From Cyclostephanos tholiformis (taxonomy: Eukaryota; Bacillariophyta; Thalassiosirophyceae; Thalassiosirales; Thalassiosiraceae), in NCBI GenBank assembly GCA_036939975.1, contig JALLPB010000248.1, forward strand, positions 1 to 29,925: DNA of 29,925 nucleotides, given 5' to 3'. Both the position numbers and the translations under genes were made by a program. The first letter of the stretch is position 1. Every line of letters starts with the position of its first letter. The notes below the pieces were generated by a model, which saw nothing but the letters and a program-made list of their open reading frames with translations, was not told the DNA's origin and ran no database searches. Of the stretch, positions 21,040-29,925 are shown in pieces.

Positions 21040-21048
21040 GGGGGAGGA
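21040..21048 (+). other. Polypurine tract
   Basis: GGGGGAGGA lies directly before the 3' LTR and 14 bp after the gag-pol stop codon. This is the expected place and composition for plus-strand priming in LTR elements, and it fixes the start of the 3' LTR at TATCC. Confidence 0.8.
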
Positions 21049-21165
21049 TATCCTATGCAGTTTCCAACAGTTTTATTTATTTTAAACATAGCATAACTAA
21101 AGTTATAAGCTCACTTTTTATCATCAATTACATTCTAGTTCTACCTTTCATTCGAAGATAGGACA
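21049..21165 (+). repeat. 3' LTR (about 117 bp)
   Basis: Partner of the repeat at 16452-16567, with a shared start (TATCCTATGCAG) and end (GAAGATAGGACA). The middle third differs, including one extra TA and several single-base changes, so the pair is only about 90% identical by eye. Confidence 0.9.
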
Positions 21166-21465
21166 GGCCCAGGCGAGCCTCGGCATGGTCGAGACGATGA
21201 TGGGGGAGGAGGTGGAGCCGGAGGATGACCGCGCCGAGGAGGGAGGGGGAAAAGGGTGGGGGGAGTTGGAGCTTGATATCGAACGCAACCGCCATCGTCC
21301 ATGGTCAGCGTCCACGTTCCTCATGCGCCTCATTTCACGTTTCACAAGACGCGGATGGTTCACGTTTCACAAAGACAATGCACCTAAATCCTCCTCGCCA
21401 TTTCTCAGCTGACGTGATAGGACAGAACTACCACAATCCAACGACACAACGCTCAAATCCACCCC
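21166..21465. other. Spacer between 3' LTR and hydrolase pseudogene
   Basis: The left part is GC- and purine-rich (about 21190-21265). A 14-bp direct repeat, TTCACGTTTCACAA, occurs at 21334-21347 and again at 21359-21372. No gene could be supported. The promoter of the ancestral glycoside hydrolase gene would lie here. Confidence 0.5.
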
Positions 21466-22822
21466 ATAAAAATCGCATCTCCATTTTTCTTTGTGGCCGT
21501 CGCGGTCTCTCGCGCTCTTAGTCGCATCATATCCGCTAACACTAACTCCTTGGAGGCCGACTACCTAGAGGATACTTCCCGTTTTCCTTTCATAACGTTG
21601 CTGACAAAGATGACGAAGGCGCGTTCAGCATCTCCGTCGAAGTTACCAGGGCTCTTGAGGCGGGAACCGGGTCAAAATGCTCAATAATCAAATCCTTTGA
21701 GGGTATCAGGGATGGTTCGGATATCCTGGCGATGGCGCTCAAGAGGAGAGATGGAGACATTGGTTCGCGGGCAACAGCAGCGTAGAGACTTTTTACGAGA
21801 ATGTGCAGGTCGATTTATATCCAATGATGGACGAATACGACTCTTCCGACTTGAAGCAATCAAATATATCCATGCCGGATGGGAGTTATGCTCGCTTCTT
21901 CTCCAGCGCTAGGCCCGGCAACGTTTTGAAGCATTTCGAATGGATGGCAACATATGGCACCTTTTATGTCATCCTTGCATATCTATGAGATATTCGAGAC
22001 GAGGACGATGGTATTACGCAATGTTAGGAGTGCTGCGGAATAACGAGGCGCAAATTTGCTGTTTCGTATGATATTGCAGGGAAAAATGGGAATGACGTTA
22101 TGGCACGTCTCAAGTACGATTGGATGTCGCTGGTCGACGTGAAGCAAATATTGGATAGTAGCAGTTATATCCTTCAGAATGGATTGCCCGTTTTACATAT
22201 ATGGGGAATTGGGTTTGGTCATATCAACGTTACCGACACAACGGGGATGCAAAATTTGATCGACTGGTTGATATCACCGGCTGCTGGCAAGTATAGAGTC
22301 TTCCTTATTGGTGGGGTTCCATATGCGTGGCGTACGCAAGGCAGTAACACAAGGAAAGAGCCAGAATGGAAAACTATATTCGAGTCATTGGACGCAATCC
22401 AACCATGGCATGTGGGAGTCTATAAGAATGCTGCTGATTTTGACATCTTCTTCAACGGGACTATTGCGAACGATGTCGCATATTGTAAGCAAAAAGGAAT
22501 TATGTACATGCCGACTATGTTCCCTGGATTCAGTTGTTATAGCCTCAAGCGACAGAGAAATGAGATATTGCCAATAAACCGTATTCCAAGAGACGGTGGA
22601 AGGTAAATATGGGGACAAGCATACAAATACGTTGCGGATCCCACTATACATACCATATACCTTGGTCAATTCGATGAAGTGGACGAAGGAACGGATATTT
22701 TCAAAGTCACTGCGAAGACGAGCGAACTTCCACTTCCGACGAGCGGTTGGCTGGCATTAGATAAGGACAAGTATTCTCTGCCTTCGGACTGGTATCCTCG
22801 TTTAATTGAGAAACACAATTGA
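21466..22822 (+). pseudogene. Glycoside hydrolase (GH71/99-like) pseudogene
   Basis: Pieces of one secreted hydrolase appear in order but in different frames. At 21466 an ATA codon stands where a start ATG would fit, followed by a hydrophobic leader (KIASPFFFVAVAVSRAL). Later pieces read SIIKSFEGIRDGSDILAMAL, then FYENVQVDLYPMMDEYDSSD, then SYARFFSSARPGNVLKHFEWM (about 21800-21960). The frame breaks again near 21980-22050 and resumes with KFAVSYDIAG. The longest open part (22055-22603) has RVFLIGGVPYAWRT, IQPWHVG, YMPTMFPGFS and NRIPRDGGR, all typical of GH71/99-like proteins. A TAA at 22604-22606 then interrupts it. The same frame continues with IWGQAYKYVADP and the conserved FDEVDEGTDIFK to a natural-looking TGA at 22820-22822. 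At least three frameshifts and one internal stop mean it is not functional as read. The family call is from motif recognition. Confidence 0.75.
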
Positions 22823-23317
22823 TTCTCGAAGGTGAGGACAAGTTCTGTATTCATGAAAATAATTTTAAATGAAACAAAATTCTTATCCCTTCTTCAAATA
22901 CATCTTACCCACCTATCATATTCACCGACCAATAACCAACAACCTTGTTGCACGTACTCGAAGGCGAGGTCCCGTTGACAGACACGATTCCACTTGGCCC
23001 CGCCTCCCCTACACGCTAAAATCTCGCCGCCCAAGCTCCGAACCAAGCATCTGATGTCAAATGCTTTTAAGCGGCTTGAATTAAGTGTCAGGTGCAAATT
23101 TAATCAATGAAACTAGCACTGGCTAGAAAAACATGCAACACGAGTAAAGTCGGCATTGCAGTGGGTTCAACAATTACTAAACTAGTCATCTTTTAAAACA
23201 GGTAAAATATGGTTTCAAAGTGGCGAGTCGAGTAGGAAACCAAGTGGACACTCTTTTATGTCGCGTAAAATCAACGCCATGGAATCCTGAGCAAAGCAGG
23301 AAAAAAATCAGGAACAA
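22823..23317. other. Spacer between two tail-to-tail loci
   Basis: This is 495 bp between the hydrolase pseudogene (+) and the alpha/beta hydrolase gene (-). The short frames within it have no protein-like features. No repeat, RNA gene or signal was seen apart from expected 3' UTR sequence. Confidence 0.5.
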
Positions 23318-26249
23318 TTAGTATGCTCGTTGATCATCGTTAACAACGGATTGAATTTTTTCGATCAGAGCACCTGCCGCCTGAGCAACATGACGATTCA
23401 TAGACAAATCCATAGGCCAATCACCATGTCCTTGGTCGCGTATTATAATCACATTAATTGGGCGAGACGGCTTTTTGAATGACCCAAAGTGGTCCCGTCC
23501 GGCATTGCAAACATCGAGCACGACAGCCCCTTTCGACCGAAGATACTTCACCACCTTCGCAGTAGGAACGAGAGCGTCTCGCTCACTTAAAAAGACAACG
23601 CATGGAACACAAGGAATCTGCTCCGTAAACAGTGAAATTCGAGCCCATGGGAATCCACGTTGTATAGTCCAATTGACATTCACGTCTGTTCGAATCATGT
23701 GGCTCGTAGACCCTGGATCTGCACGATGGTAGACGAAGTTTTTCGTCAGTCTAGACGAAAAGAGAGAAAGTCAAAGGTGAGAAAAAAGAAAAACATTTCT
23801 CAGAATGCTTAAGCACAAACTCTATTTTCTCACCGTGGGCAGTGTAGGCAAAAGCAGATTGGGTCTAAAAACAGCACCTGGAGGTAAAACGGCCATGAGA
23901 ACATTGAAACGATAAAAGGCAAAAGTGAAAGGATTGATCATCTCACCGCTGCAACAGCACGTGGTGCATATTTGCACATAAATGAGAGATAAGAAGCTTT
24001 TTGAATGGTAAGTTTTGAAATGTTTCTCGTTAGGATCTGAAGTAGGGAATTTAGATGAGGACGAAGAACAGGAATACGTACTACCATAGGAATGTCCGAG
24101 AAAAGCACCACGTGCAAAACCATGACAAGCTAAAATTGACATAAGGCAGCTCGTGACAGCCGCCGGCGGTAGTACGCAATTGGGGCCCCTGAGGAGATTA
24201 GAAGTATTGCGCGTAAGAATATGAGACGAAGAATACAAATTTGTATCTGGAGGGGGTGGGAGATAAGTGCTGCTTACTGCCAAGGACGAAATCCCGACAC
24301 GTAGGTAATTTCTGGAAAAATGAGAGGACGCCCTAGCATCATGAGTTCGTCGATAAGCATCATATAGAATATGAGCCCAATGCCAATACCATGGCAGAAG
24401 ACGATAGGAATGTTCTCGACTTCCGCGTTTTCGCGCTCAAAGGTGTCTGAATTGATGATTTTCCCTGGATGGTAATAATAAGAGACTGGGCCTACCCTGA
24501 GCCGTTTGAAGCCTCTCAACCTCATCATGACTCTCAGACCTCCTTCTGTAGCTAATAAGATCAGTATGTGAAACATTAGGGGGTAGCTATTAATGTTTTG
24601 TAAGAGAATGAGCACCTATGACAGCAGAAAACAATGAATTCAATTATTGCGAATAGAACTCACCTAGCAACATCCATAAGTGGATCACAAGAATATCTGG
24701 TGAAATGATGAATAAAATCAGTACACCTGAAGAAGAACTGTCTCATGTGTAATTCTGCAACGCACACTCACTTGAGATATCGCGGAGGTTCCTTGCCGTG
24801 AAGAAGATTCTTCCCGACATATCCAGTTACCTGCATAAATGCATCCATCGCAGACTTTTCAACGCTCTCCAATGCTTCATAGCACTGCGTGATCTTTTTC
24901 ATCAAATCCGCCATCTGCTTCGAAGGCACACCCGAAGCCATGCTTCGCAAATGCGCCAGAGTCTGTCTATAACTCTTGAGCTGTTTCAACAGCGCCTTTC
25001 TCCGTGTAGAAATGTCAGACGCAGTCTGGAGACGTTCCTTCATCTTATACATCGAATTCCAAGCTTGCCTAACCCCTACGTCTATCATTCCATTCTTCTC
25101 TATTAAGCTGAAATAAGCATGCTGCAGTGACTCCGATGCCGTAGCAACGGCTGATTGCTCCGCGTGGTGAAGTTGCTGAGTCTTTTCTGCAACAAAATTC
25201 CGAAAGTCTTGGACAGATTTGAATTGTCCATTTCCGATCATTTCTCGGTACTGATCACACCAAACTTTATAGCTTTCATACAAGTCAGAAAAGTAAGAGC
25301 GATGCGACTCATCACGACTCGCTGGAAATAGAAACGGCTTCTTGGGCTGCGGCCTTCTTCCTTTCCTCGTTACCCAGAAACTATCTTCCGGCAATTCCCC
25401 CGTCTGAGCGTCCGACAGATATGTAAGTTGATGCGTCAGCGGCGATGGAGGATTGGAGGCGTTAATAACTTCACCGCAATCGACAGCATTTTCCGATTCC
25501 TTGCTTTTCCCGATCGCTTCTTCTTCGACTCCGTAGAGCTCGATTGATATCTTATACTCCAAATCCGTTACAAACCCACGCAACTGATGAGTCTCCTCCT
25601 GAGTTAGGTGCTCAAGATTGCGACCCTCGAACAAAGACCATGCCAAGAAGTCCATAATGTCATATCGCGTCAAATTCTCTAGCTTCTCCCCGAAGAACCA
25701 GCCCGAGATGAACTTGGAACACTCCCCATCCTCGCTGTCCATCATCAGTTCCCACAGCTCGGCTCGCTCGCCAATTTCGAGCATGGGCGCGCTCTGCAGC
25801 GACAGCTCGAGTGTGTCGAGGGAATTCAAGTACTTCCTATGGAGGAATAAAATAACGTAAAATAGGCCCTCAATGACGGCCCATACCTCCACGGCAAATG
25901 AGCTACTCGTCATGCTACGAGCCATCCATACCCCCACTTGGAAGTAATTCGTCATGAAATAACCCTCCAACATGGTCCGTGGGAACGAATGGCACAATTC
26001 CCTCCACAAAATTAGCGCTATGTAAACGTAGGCCAGGGGGACCGTGAGCTTGACGCATGCGAAGAATATGCCCGTCCGAGACAGCAGGCCGATCGCGTTC
26101 TTTTCCATGGGTAGGTCATTCGTGGTGATTTTCGAGGAGCGTTTCTTGGTGGTGAAGTGATGGAAGGATAAGCACGAGGACGGGGAATGCGGGAATGAGC
26201 CAGTGCCGGGGGTCGGCCTCATTGGGGTCGCCGCCGTCGTTGTCGTCAT
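23318..26249 (-). CDS. Membrane-anchored alpha/beta hydrolase (lipase-like), seven exons
   Basis: Exons in transcript order: 26249-24772, 24726-24664, 24586-24278, 24188-24082, 23996-23947, 23877-23834 and 23750-23318. Introns are 45, 77, 89, 85, 69 and 83 nt, all GT-AG. The sum is 2484 nt in frame, giving 827 residues. The start is the first in-frame ATG; the frame extends 23 codons further upstream but with no ATG before a stop. Transmembrane segments lie at about 55-82 and 118-137. A cytosolic-type helical region follows, with FISGWFFGEKLENLTRYD near 180 and Ser/Lys-rich helices. The hydrolase fold has HGIGIG (579-584, oxyanion hole), GHSYG with nucleophile S650, D742 in SERDALVPT and H792 in GHGDWP. 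The layout matches uncharacterised alpha/beta hydrolases with an N-terminal membrane part known in fungi and algae. The substrate is unknown; a lipid ester is a guess. Exon 4 ends one base after the GHSYG codons, the least certain junction. It is divergent from the b5-flavoprotein gene. Confidence 0.87.
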
Positions 26250-26533
26250 AGAATTGCTCGGGGGTTGGATGACTCCGTAGGGTTGGTTGGATCCTGGCTG
26301 GCTACTGCCTGCGGCCACCGCCTCCGGGATTCAATGATGATGCAAAATAAATGAACGCTCCAGAAGTACTAGGTAGTTACGTACATCATATCATCATACT
26401 CTATCATACGGTGTGATTTTTCACCATATTAATATGATGTGTTGTCGTCACATTAACGGTACCGGCACGGTAAAAAGCAGCGCTAACTGAGGCACAACAA
26501 CAACGAACTCGGTCCAGAGAGGAGTGATAGACC
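26250..26533. promoter_or_regulatory. Compact divergent promoter region
   Basis: Only 284 bp separate the start codons of the alpha/beta hydrolase (-) and the b5-flavoprotein (+), so the two genes must share or abut promoters. The middle (about 26330-26460) is AT-rich and the edges are GC-rich. No specific element was identified. Confidence 0.5.
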
Positions 26534-29209
26534 ATGATCACCGCAGCAAGGAACAGAAATGCCGCTGCCGCATTCAACTCCGCATCAGCCCTTCGTGGCC
26601 TGCGCCGACCGCCGGTCGGCCGTCGATATGGCCACTCGATCGTAGGACATCGTTGTCGTCCCCGCATCGACGCGACGTCGTCATCGCGGCTTGTCGTCTC
26701 GTCATTGGCGCCCAAACAACGCGCCGTCTTTGCCTTTGCCTCCTCCTCCTCCTCCTCCCCCTTTGGCGGCAGTCCCTCGTCGATATTCGCGACAATCCGC
26801 GTAATCGGCGGTCGAGGCGATGGAAGGGGAGGGGGCACCCTCGCGATCGGCCTCGTCGGGGGACTGGGTTGCATCGTAGCCGGTGCGGGGGGATGGCATG
26901 TCGGCCCGTCGCGTGCATCGGCCAGCATGGAGGCGGCGACGACGACGACGGATGCGACCGCGAAGGACGAAGGAATGGACGACGATACGAGGGGCTATTT
27001 GGACGAGGTGATGGAATACCTCGGCCTCAAGAGGACTTCGCCAGGTCCCGACGATGGCGTCGTCAACGAGGAGGACGACGACGAGTGCGTGGGAGGAGGG
27101 CCGGGCAATAGGGTCGTCGTCCCCCTCGATGACGAGACTGTCGATTCCCTCCCAATCCTCCCCCTCTCCATCGTGCGCAGTCCCGAAGGCGAATATAAGG
27201 GACGTCTCCTCGTGAGCCACGGCGGGATCGTGTACGATGTGACAGAATTCGCCGATAATCATCCTGGCGGGAAGGACCTGTTAATGACGTCCGTGGGATT
27301 GGACTTGGGTCACTTCTTCGACAATTACACAGTCCATGGCAACACCGACAAGGCCGCCACGTGGTTGGCTGGGATGGCGATCGGCAGGCTCACCGAGGAG
27401 GACGCCATTATTGCAAGGAATGGCACGGACAGCGTCATGCACGTGGAACGGCGACACTTCTGGCTAAGCAAGGCGCGAAGGAGGGTGGTATTTGTAGCGG
27501 CGACGTTGCCAATGTGGATGACCGTGCGCAGCTGCGTTCGTTTCGTTGGGTGGCTCGTACCCTCCCTCGGCCGTATGTTGGCACGATTGGTACCGGTCGT
27601 GGTGCCTGGGCTGAGTCAGGGCGCCGAACCGTTGCTCGTTAACGATTATAACACAGACGGAGAAGGATCGGGGATGATATCGGACGAGAACGTCCCGACC
27701 GTGGCCATCATCGGGGGGGGCATCGCCGGATGCGGCACGGCTTGGTCGCTGCGACGATCGGGATATCGGGTGACTCTCTTCGAGGCACGTGCCGAGATTT
27801 CCGGCAACGCGCGCACGTTCGATTGGGACTTCGGAGATGGACGGACCGTCAAGAGCTGCTGCTCGGTGACGGCGTGGCCGCCGCTGTTTTATAAGAATTA
27901 CACCTGCCTACTGAACGAGTTGGGGATCGAGACGGTACACCAGCCTCTGTCGTGGTTCCTGAACAGTAAGGTCCCCGGGGCGGTGGGCACGCTCTGGGCC
28001 GCGGACCCCACCCCCTACGATGGATCGCTAAGGAATGTTCTCAAGAAAGACTTCGAGATTTACGAAAAGGTCGTGCGATTCAGCGATAAGGTCTGCAACC
28101 TGTTCACCTTTCGTTGGGCACCGTGGAGGAGGAACGACACGCCGAGCATGTACGATGCACACACTAACCTCGGACTGCTGAATCCCCTTAATGTAGTTCC
28201 TTTGTACTCTCTGTACAAACTCATGGGCGGATCGGAGCTGTGGTGGCAGGTCGTGTTCACGCCGCATTATACGGCGTCCTTCCTCGTGGACGAGTTGAGA
28301 CCATTTCCGGCGGTGTTTGGCCCGCTGATCGAGGCCCAAATCCCCCTGCTCCCGAACGAGGAAAATACTCGATCATTCGCGTCGTCCCGCAGCGACAAAG
28401 ACTGCAATATCACAACGTGCCAAACTTGGAAGGATGCCGGCAAGGGCATACGTGAGGTATTTCGCATGCTCACCGAAGACATCGATTTGCGCGAGAATAC
28501 GCGCATCCTGAACGTGGAGGTCCTACCCAACGGCAAGAAACGCATCCGTGACGAATACGACAACGTCATGGACGTCGATCGCGTCGTCTTCGCCTGTCCG
28601 GCCAACGCCGTGGGTAACATTCACAAGCGCGCCGGTTGGCTTGCGAACACCATCTTCTCGACGCTCGTTTATGCGGACGATCACCATCCGGACTCGGGAC
28701 ACATGCACGCCGTGATACACTCGGACGGGTCAGTGATCGACGAGCGCTATCGCGACGATTGCCTAAAACGGGCCTCGAACATCGTAGAGATCACGGAAAA
28801 ATCGGACGGGACTATTAACATCGAGAACCAGTACAATTTCGGGGTACAGACTCCCGGACCTGGCGTGTACGATCTCCCCCTCGATGAAAAGCCGGTCATG
28901 CTCATCTCTCACGCCCTGGGAGAGGGAAAGTCCATCAATGAAAAGTTAGTTGTCGGCACCGCCAACCACGCACGTGCCCATCCGTTGTACTCGGGTTGGA
29001 ACGTCATGGCGATGCTTTCGCTACGACTTGTTCAGGGTAGAGATGGGATCTACTACTGCTCAAACTGGACGACTCCCGGAAATTGCCACGACATGTCATT
29101 TTTATCCGGTTTAGTCTGTGCCCATGCAATCGGGGCGAAGTATCCGTTCGAGGGAGATAGAGAAGCAAAGAAGGATTTCCATCGTCTTCGTGACTTAATG
29201 GGTATTTAG
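26534..29209 (+). CDS. Cytochrome b5 domain-FAD oxidoreductase fusion
   Basis: A single exon encodes 891 residues from the ATG at 26534. Residues 1-90 are rich in Ala, Ser and Arg and poor in acidic residues, like an organelle presequence, and a Gly-rich hydrophobic stretch follows (about 100-120). A cytochrome b5 domain spans about 205-290, with HPGG at 243-246 and a second likely heme ligand H268 in TVHGNTD, 25 residues later as expected. A hydrophobic segment at about 318-360 may cross or bind a membrane. The FAD domain starts at 388 with AIIGGGIAGCG and ends its dinucleotide fold in LFEAR (E417). It contains NARTFDWDFGDG, SWFLNSKVPG and FTPHYTASFLVDELRPF, and ends with YYCSNWTTPGNCHDMSFLSG, the usual C-terminal FAD-binding strand. 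The FAD part resembles the COG2907-type NAD/FAD proteins often linked to cyclopropane fatty acid synthase. The b5 domain probably passes electrons to or from the flavin. The substrate is unknown. High GC is the local norm for this gene. Confidence 0.88.
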   Translation: MITAARNRNAAAAFNSASALRGLRRPPVGRRYGHSIVGHRCRPRIDATSSSRLVVSSLAPKQRAVFAFASSSSSSPFGGSPSSIFATIRVIGGRGDGRGGGTLAIGLVGGLGCIVAGAGGWHVGPSRASASMEAATTTTDATAKDEGMDDDTRGYLDEVMEYLGLKRTSPGPDDGVVNEEDDDECVGGGPGNRVVVPLDDETVDSLPILPLSIVRSPEGEYKGRLLVSHGGIVYDVTEFADNHPGGKDLLMTSVGLDLGHFFDNYTVHGNTDKAATWLAGMAIGRLTEEDAIIARNGTDSVMHVERRHFWLSKARRRVVFVAATLPMWMTVRSCVRFVGWLVPSLGRMLARLVPVVVPGLSQGAEPLLVNDYNTDGEGSGMISDENVPTVAIIGGGIAGCGTAWSLRRSGYRVTLFEARAEISGNARTFDWDFGDGRTVKSCCSVTAWPPLFYKNYTCLLNELGIETVHQPLSWFLNSKVPGAVGTLWAADPTPYDGSLRNVLKKDFEIYEKVVRFSDKVCNLFTFRWAPWRRNDTPSMYDAHTNLGLLNPLNVVPLYSLYKLMGGSELWWQVVFTPHYTASFLVDELRPFPAVFGPLIEAQIPLLPNEENTRSFASSRSDKDCNITTCQTWKDAGKGIREVFRMLTEDIDLRENTRILNVEVLPNGKKRIRDEYDNVMDVDRVVFACPANAVGNIHKRAGWLANTIFSTLVYADDHHPDSGHMHAVIHSDGSVIDERYRDDCLKRASNIVEITEKSDGTINIENQYNFGVQTPGPGVYDLPLDEKPVMLISHALGEGKSINEKLVVGTANHARAHPLYSGWNVMAMLSLRLVQGRDGIYYCSNWTTPGNCHDMSFLSGLVCAHAIGAKYPFEGDREAKKDFHRLRDLMGI

Positions 29210-29653
29210 AACTGTACGCGGTCGTGTCGGGTGGAATTACTTCTGGTAGGTCCTGCTGCCCATTTTTCTCCTCTCCATAATTTGCTTTATGGGGCACCAT
29301 ATTATGTCCCATGTCCTTGCAATGATTTATGTTTAATTTAGAATCGAACCACTCTTTGTCTTCGTCAATCCCTTAAATTGGAGTACGTTACACTTGAAGT
29401 GCTGATTTAGACTTGAATCGACAGAGTTTCCTTAACTTGAATTGAGTTCATGCTATCGCCTAACATACTACGAATGGATTTTGAGCTCGCTTAGATTTAA
29501 CAGCTTGTTTTTTGACTGTTTAGCGGTACGCAATCGACTACTTATAAAAAATTGTGGGACTATTAACGTCGTGGGCCATAACTCATCATCTGTCTGGACA
29601 TTCCACCGCCCCCCCCCACCCACCCTCTCATAACAAACATCCATCGTCTACAT
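29210..29653. other. Tail-to-tail spacer before PP1
   Basis: This is 444 bp of mostly AT-rich sequence between the stop codons of the b5-flavoprotein (+) and PP1 (-). A C9 run lies at 29609-29617. It should contain both 3' UTRs. No gene, tRNA or repeat could be supported. Confidence 0.5.
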
Positions 29654-29925
29654 CTAACCGGGTCTTCCAGGCGTCCCTGGTCTCCCGTATCCCGGCCGCT
29701 GTTGCTGCGCACTTGCAGGTTTGAGAATTTGAAACGAACACATAAGGGTATCATCCACAGTCATCATCGCCCCTGCATTATCAAACTCGCCACAATAGTT
29801 CGGAGCTGAGAACACTGTCACTAGCTCTCGCCCCGCGAAGAATTCATAGCCATCTTCCACGACTTGATGGGCCCGAACAACAAGGTCGAGATCATGGCGC
29901 CGAAGGAATTGACGAACTACATCCC
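29654..29925 (-). CDS. Protein phosphatase 1 catalytic subunit, C-terminal part (cut by window edge)
   Basis: The 89 visible residues are the end of a PPP-family Ser/Thr phosphatase. They begin [20 protein letters not shown], where the His of RAHQ is a metal ligand of the family. Then come [10 protein letters not shown] and [16 protein letters not shown], which include the Tyr-Cys of the beta12-beta13 loop. The [17 protein letters not shown] and CSFQILKPA segments are diagnostic of PP1 rather than PP2A. After LKPA a short Gln/Gly/Pro-rich tail replaces the usual PP1 C-terminus and ends at the stop at 29654-29656. PP1 works in the nucleus and cytoplasm with many regulatory subunits. The rest of the gene lies beyond 29925. 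Confidence 0.95.
   Translation of the reverse strand, partial: DVVRQFLRRHDLDLVVRAHQVVEDGYEFFAGRELVTVFSAPNYCGEFDNAGAMMTVDDTLMCSFQILKPASAQQQRPGYGRPGTPGRPG

Larger units (their letters stand above)
16452..21165 (+). mobile_element. Full-length Ty3/gypsy LTR retrotransposon
   Basis: The element is about 4.7 kb: short LTRs, a short leader, one gag-pol frame, a polypurine tract and a second LTR. The pol order protease, RT, RNase H, integrase identifies the Ty3/gypsy group. Ends are TATCCTAT and ATAGGACA, an imperfect inverted repeat. I find no target-site duplication: the flank before the 5' LTR ends GACTT and the flank after the 3' LTR begins GGCCC. The reading frame is fully open with all catalytic residues of RT, RNase H and integrase, so it is recent or still mobile by that measure. 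The LTR pair argues against this (see findings). There is no envelope gene and no chromodomain. Confidence 0.93.

Noticed and set aside
26250..26318. Upstream extension of the alpha/beta hydrolase by 23 codons
   Set aside because: That stretch starts at GTG with no ATG before an upstream stop; the first in-frame ATG is at 26249.
26404..27262. Arg/Pro-rich frames on the minus strand and a 195-residue plus-strand frame over the b5-flavoprotein
   Set aside because: They are high-GC shadow frames over a clear coding sequence with recognisable domains.
29341..29362. GGTTCGATTC-like tRNA B-box on the minus strand
   Set aside because: The bases on either side do not pair to form a T stem, and no acceptor, D or anticodon arm can be placed around it.

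Overview
This is nuclear DNA from a eukaryotic alga or protist. A diatom or another stramenopile fits best: genes are compact, six introns in one gene and five in another are all short GT-AG introns (45-89 nt), and the LTR retroelement has a His-rich gag knuckle of a kind I associate with diatom and oomycete elements. The species assignment is an inference. I see no rRNA, tRNA, CRISPR array or bacterial-style operon.

Layout, left to right. (1) 141-923 is a GC-rich relic of an atypical short-chain dehydrogenase, carrying three one-base insertions. (2) 1556-4156 (-) is an intronless, low-complexity protein with six GWG motifs, internal duplications and an RG-rich tail. Across a 736-bp divergent spacer from it lies (3) 4893-5949 (+), a two-exon GNAT acetyltransferase with an N-terminal signal or anchor. 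(4) 6218-16198 (-) is one large gene, UTP20, whose six exons join into a 3190-residue HEAT-repeat protein of the small-subunit processome. (5) 16452-21165 is a complete Ty3/gypsy LTR retrotransposon with very short LTRs and one intact gag-pol frame. It sits about 250 bp upstream of the UTP20 start codon on the opposite strand. (6) 21466-22822 is a decayed GH71/99-like glycoside hydrolase pseudogene. (7) 23318-26249 (-) is a seven-exon membrane-anchored alpha/beta hydrolase of 827 residues, reconstructed here from several short frames. (8) Divergent from it, 26534-29209 (+) encodes a cytochrome b5 domain fused to an FAD oxidoreductase. (9) 29654-29925 (-) is the C-terminal end of a protein phosphatase 1 catalytic subunit, cut by the window edge.

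The genes do not form one pathway. UTP20 and PP1 are housekeeping genes. The others are a possible RNA-associated GW protein, an acetyltransferase and two membrane or lipid-type enzymes. The two pseudogenes and the retroelement show local turnover. The strongest leads for follow-up are the GW-repeat protein (a candidate Argonaute-binding scaffold), the retroelement with mismatched LTRs, no visible target duplication and a D-N-G protease triad, and the b5-flavoprotein fusion. I do not see a clearly new multi-gene system in this window.
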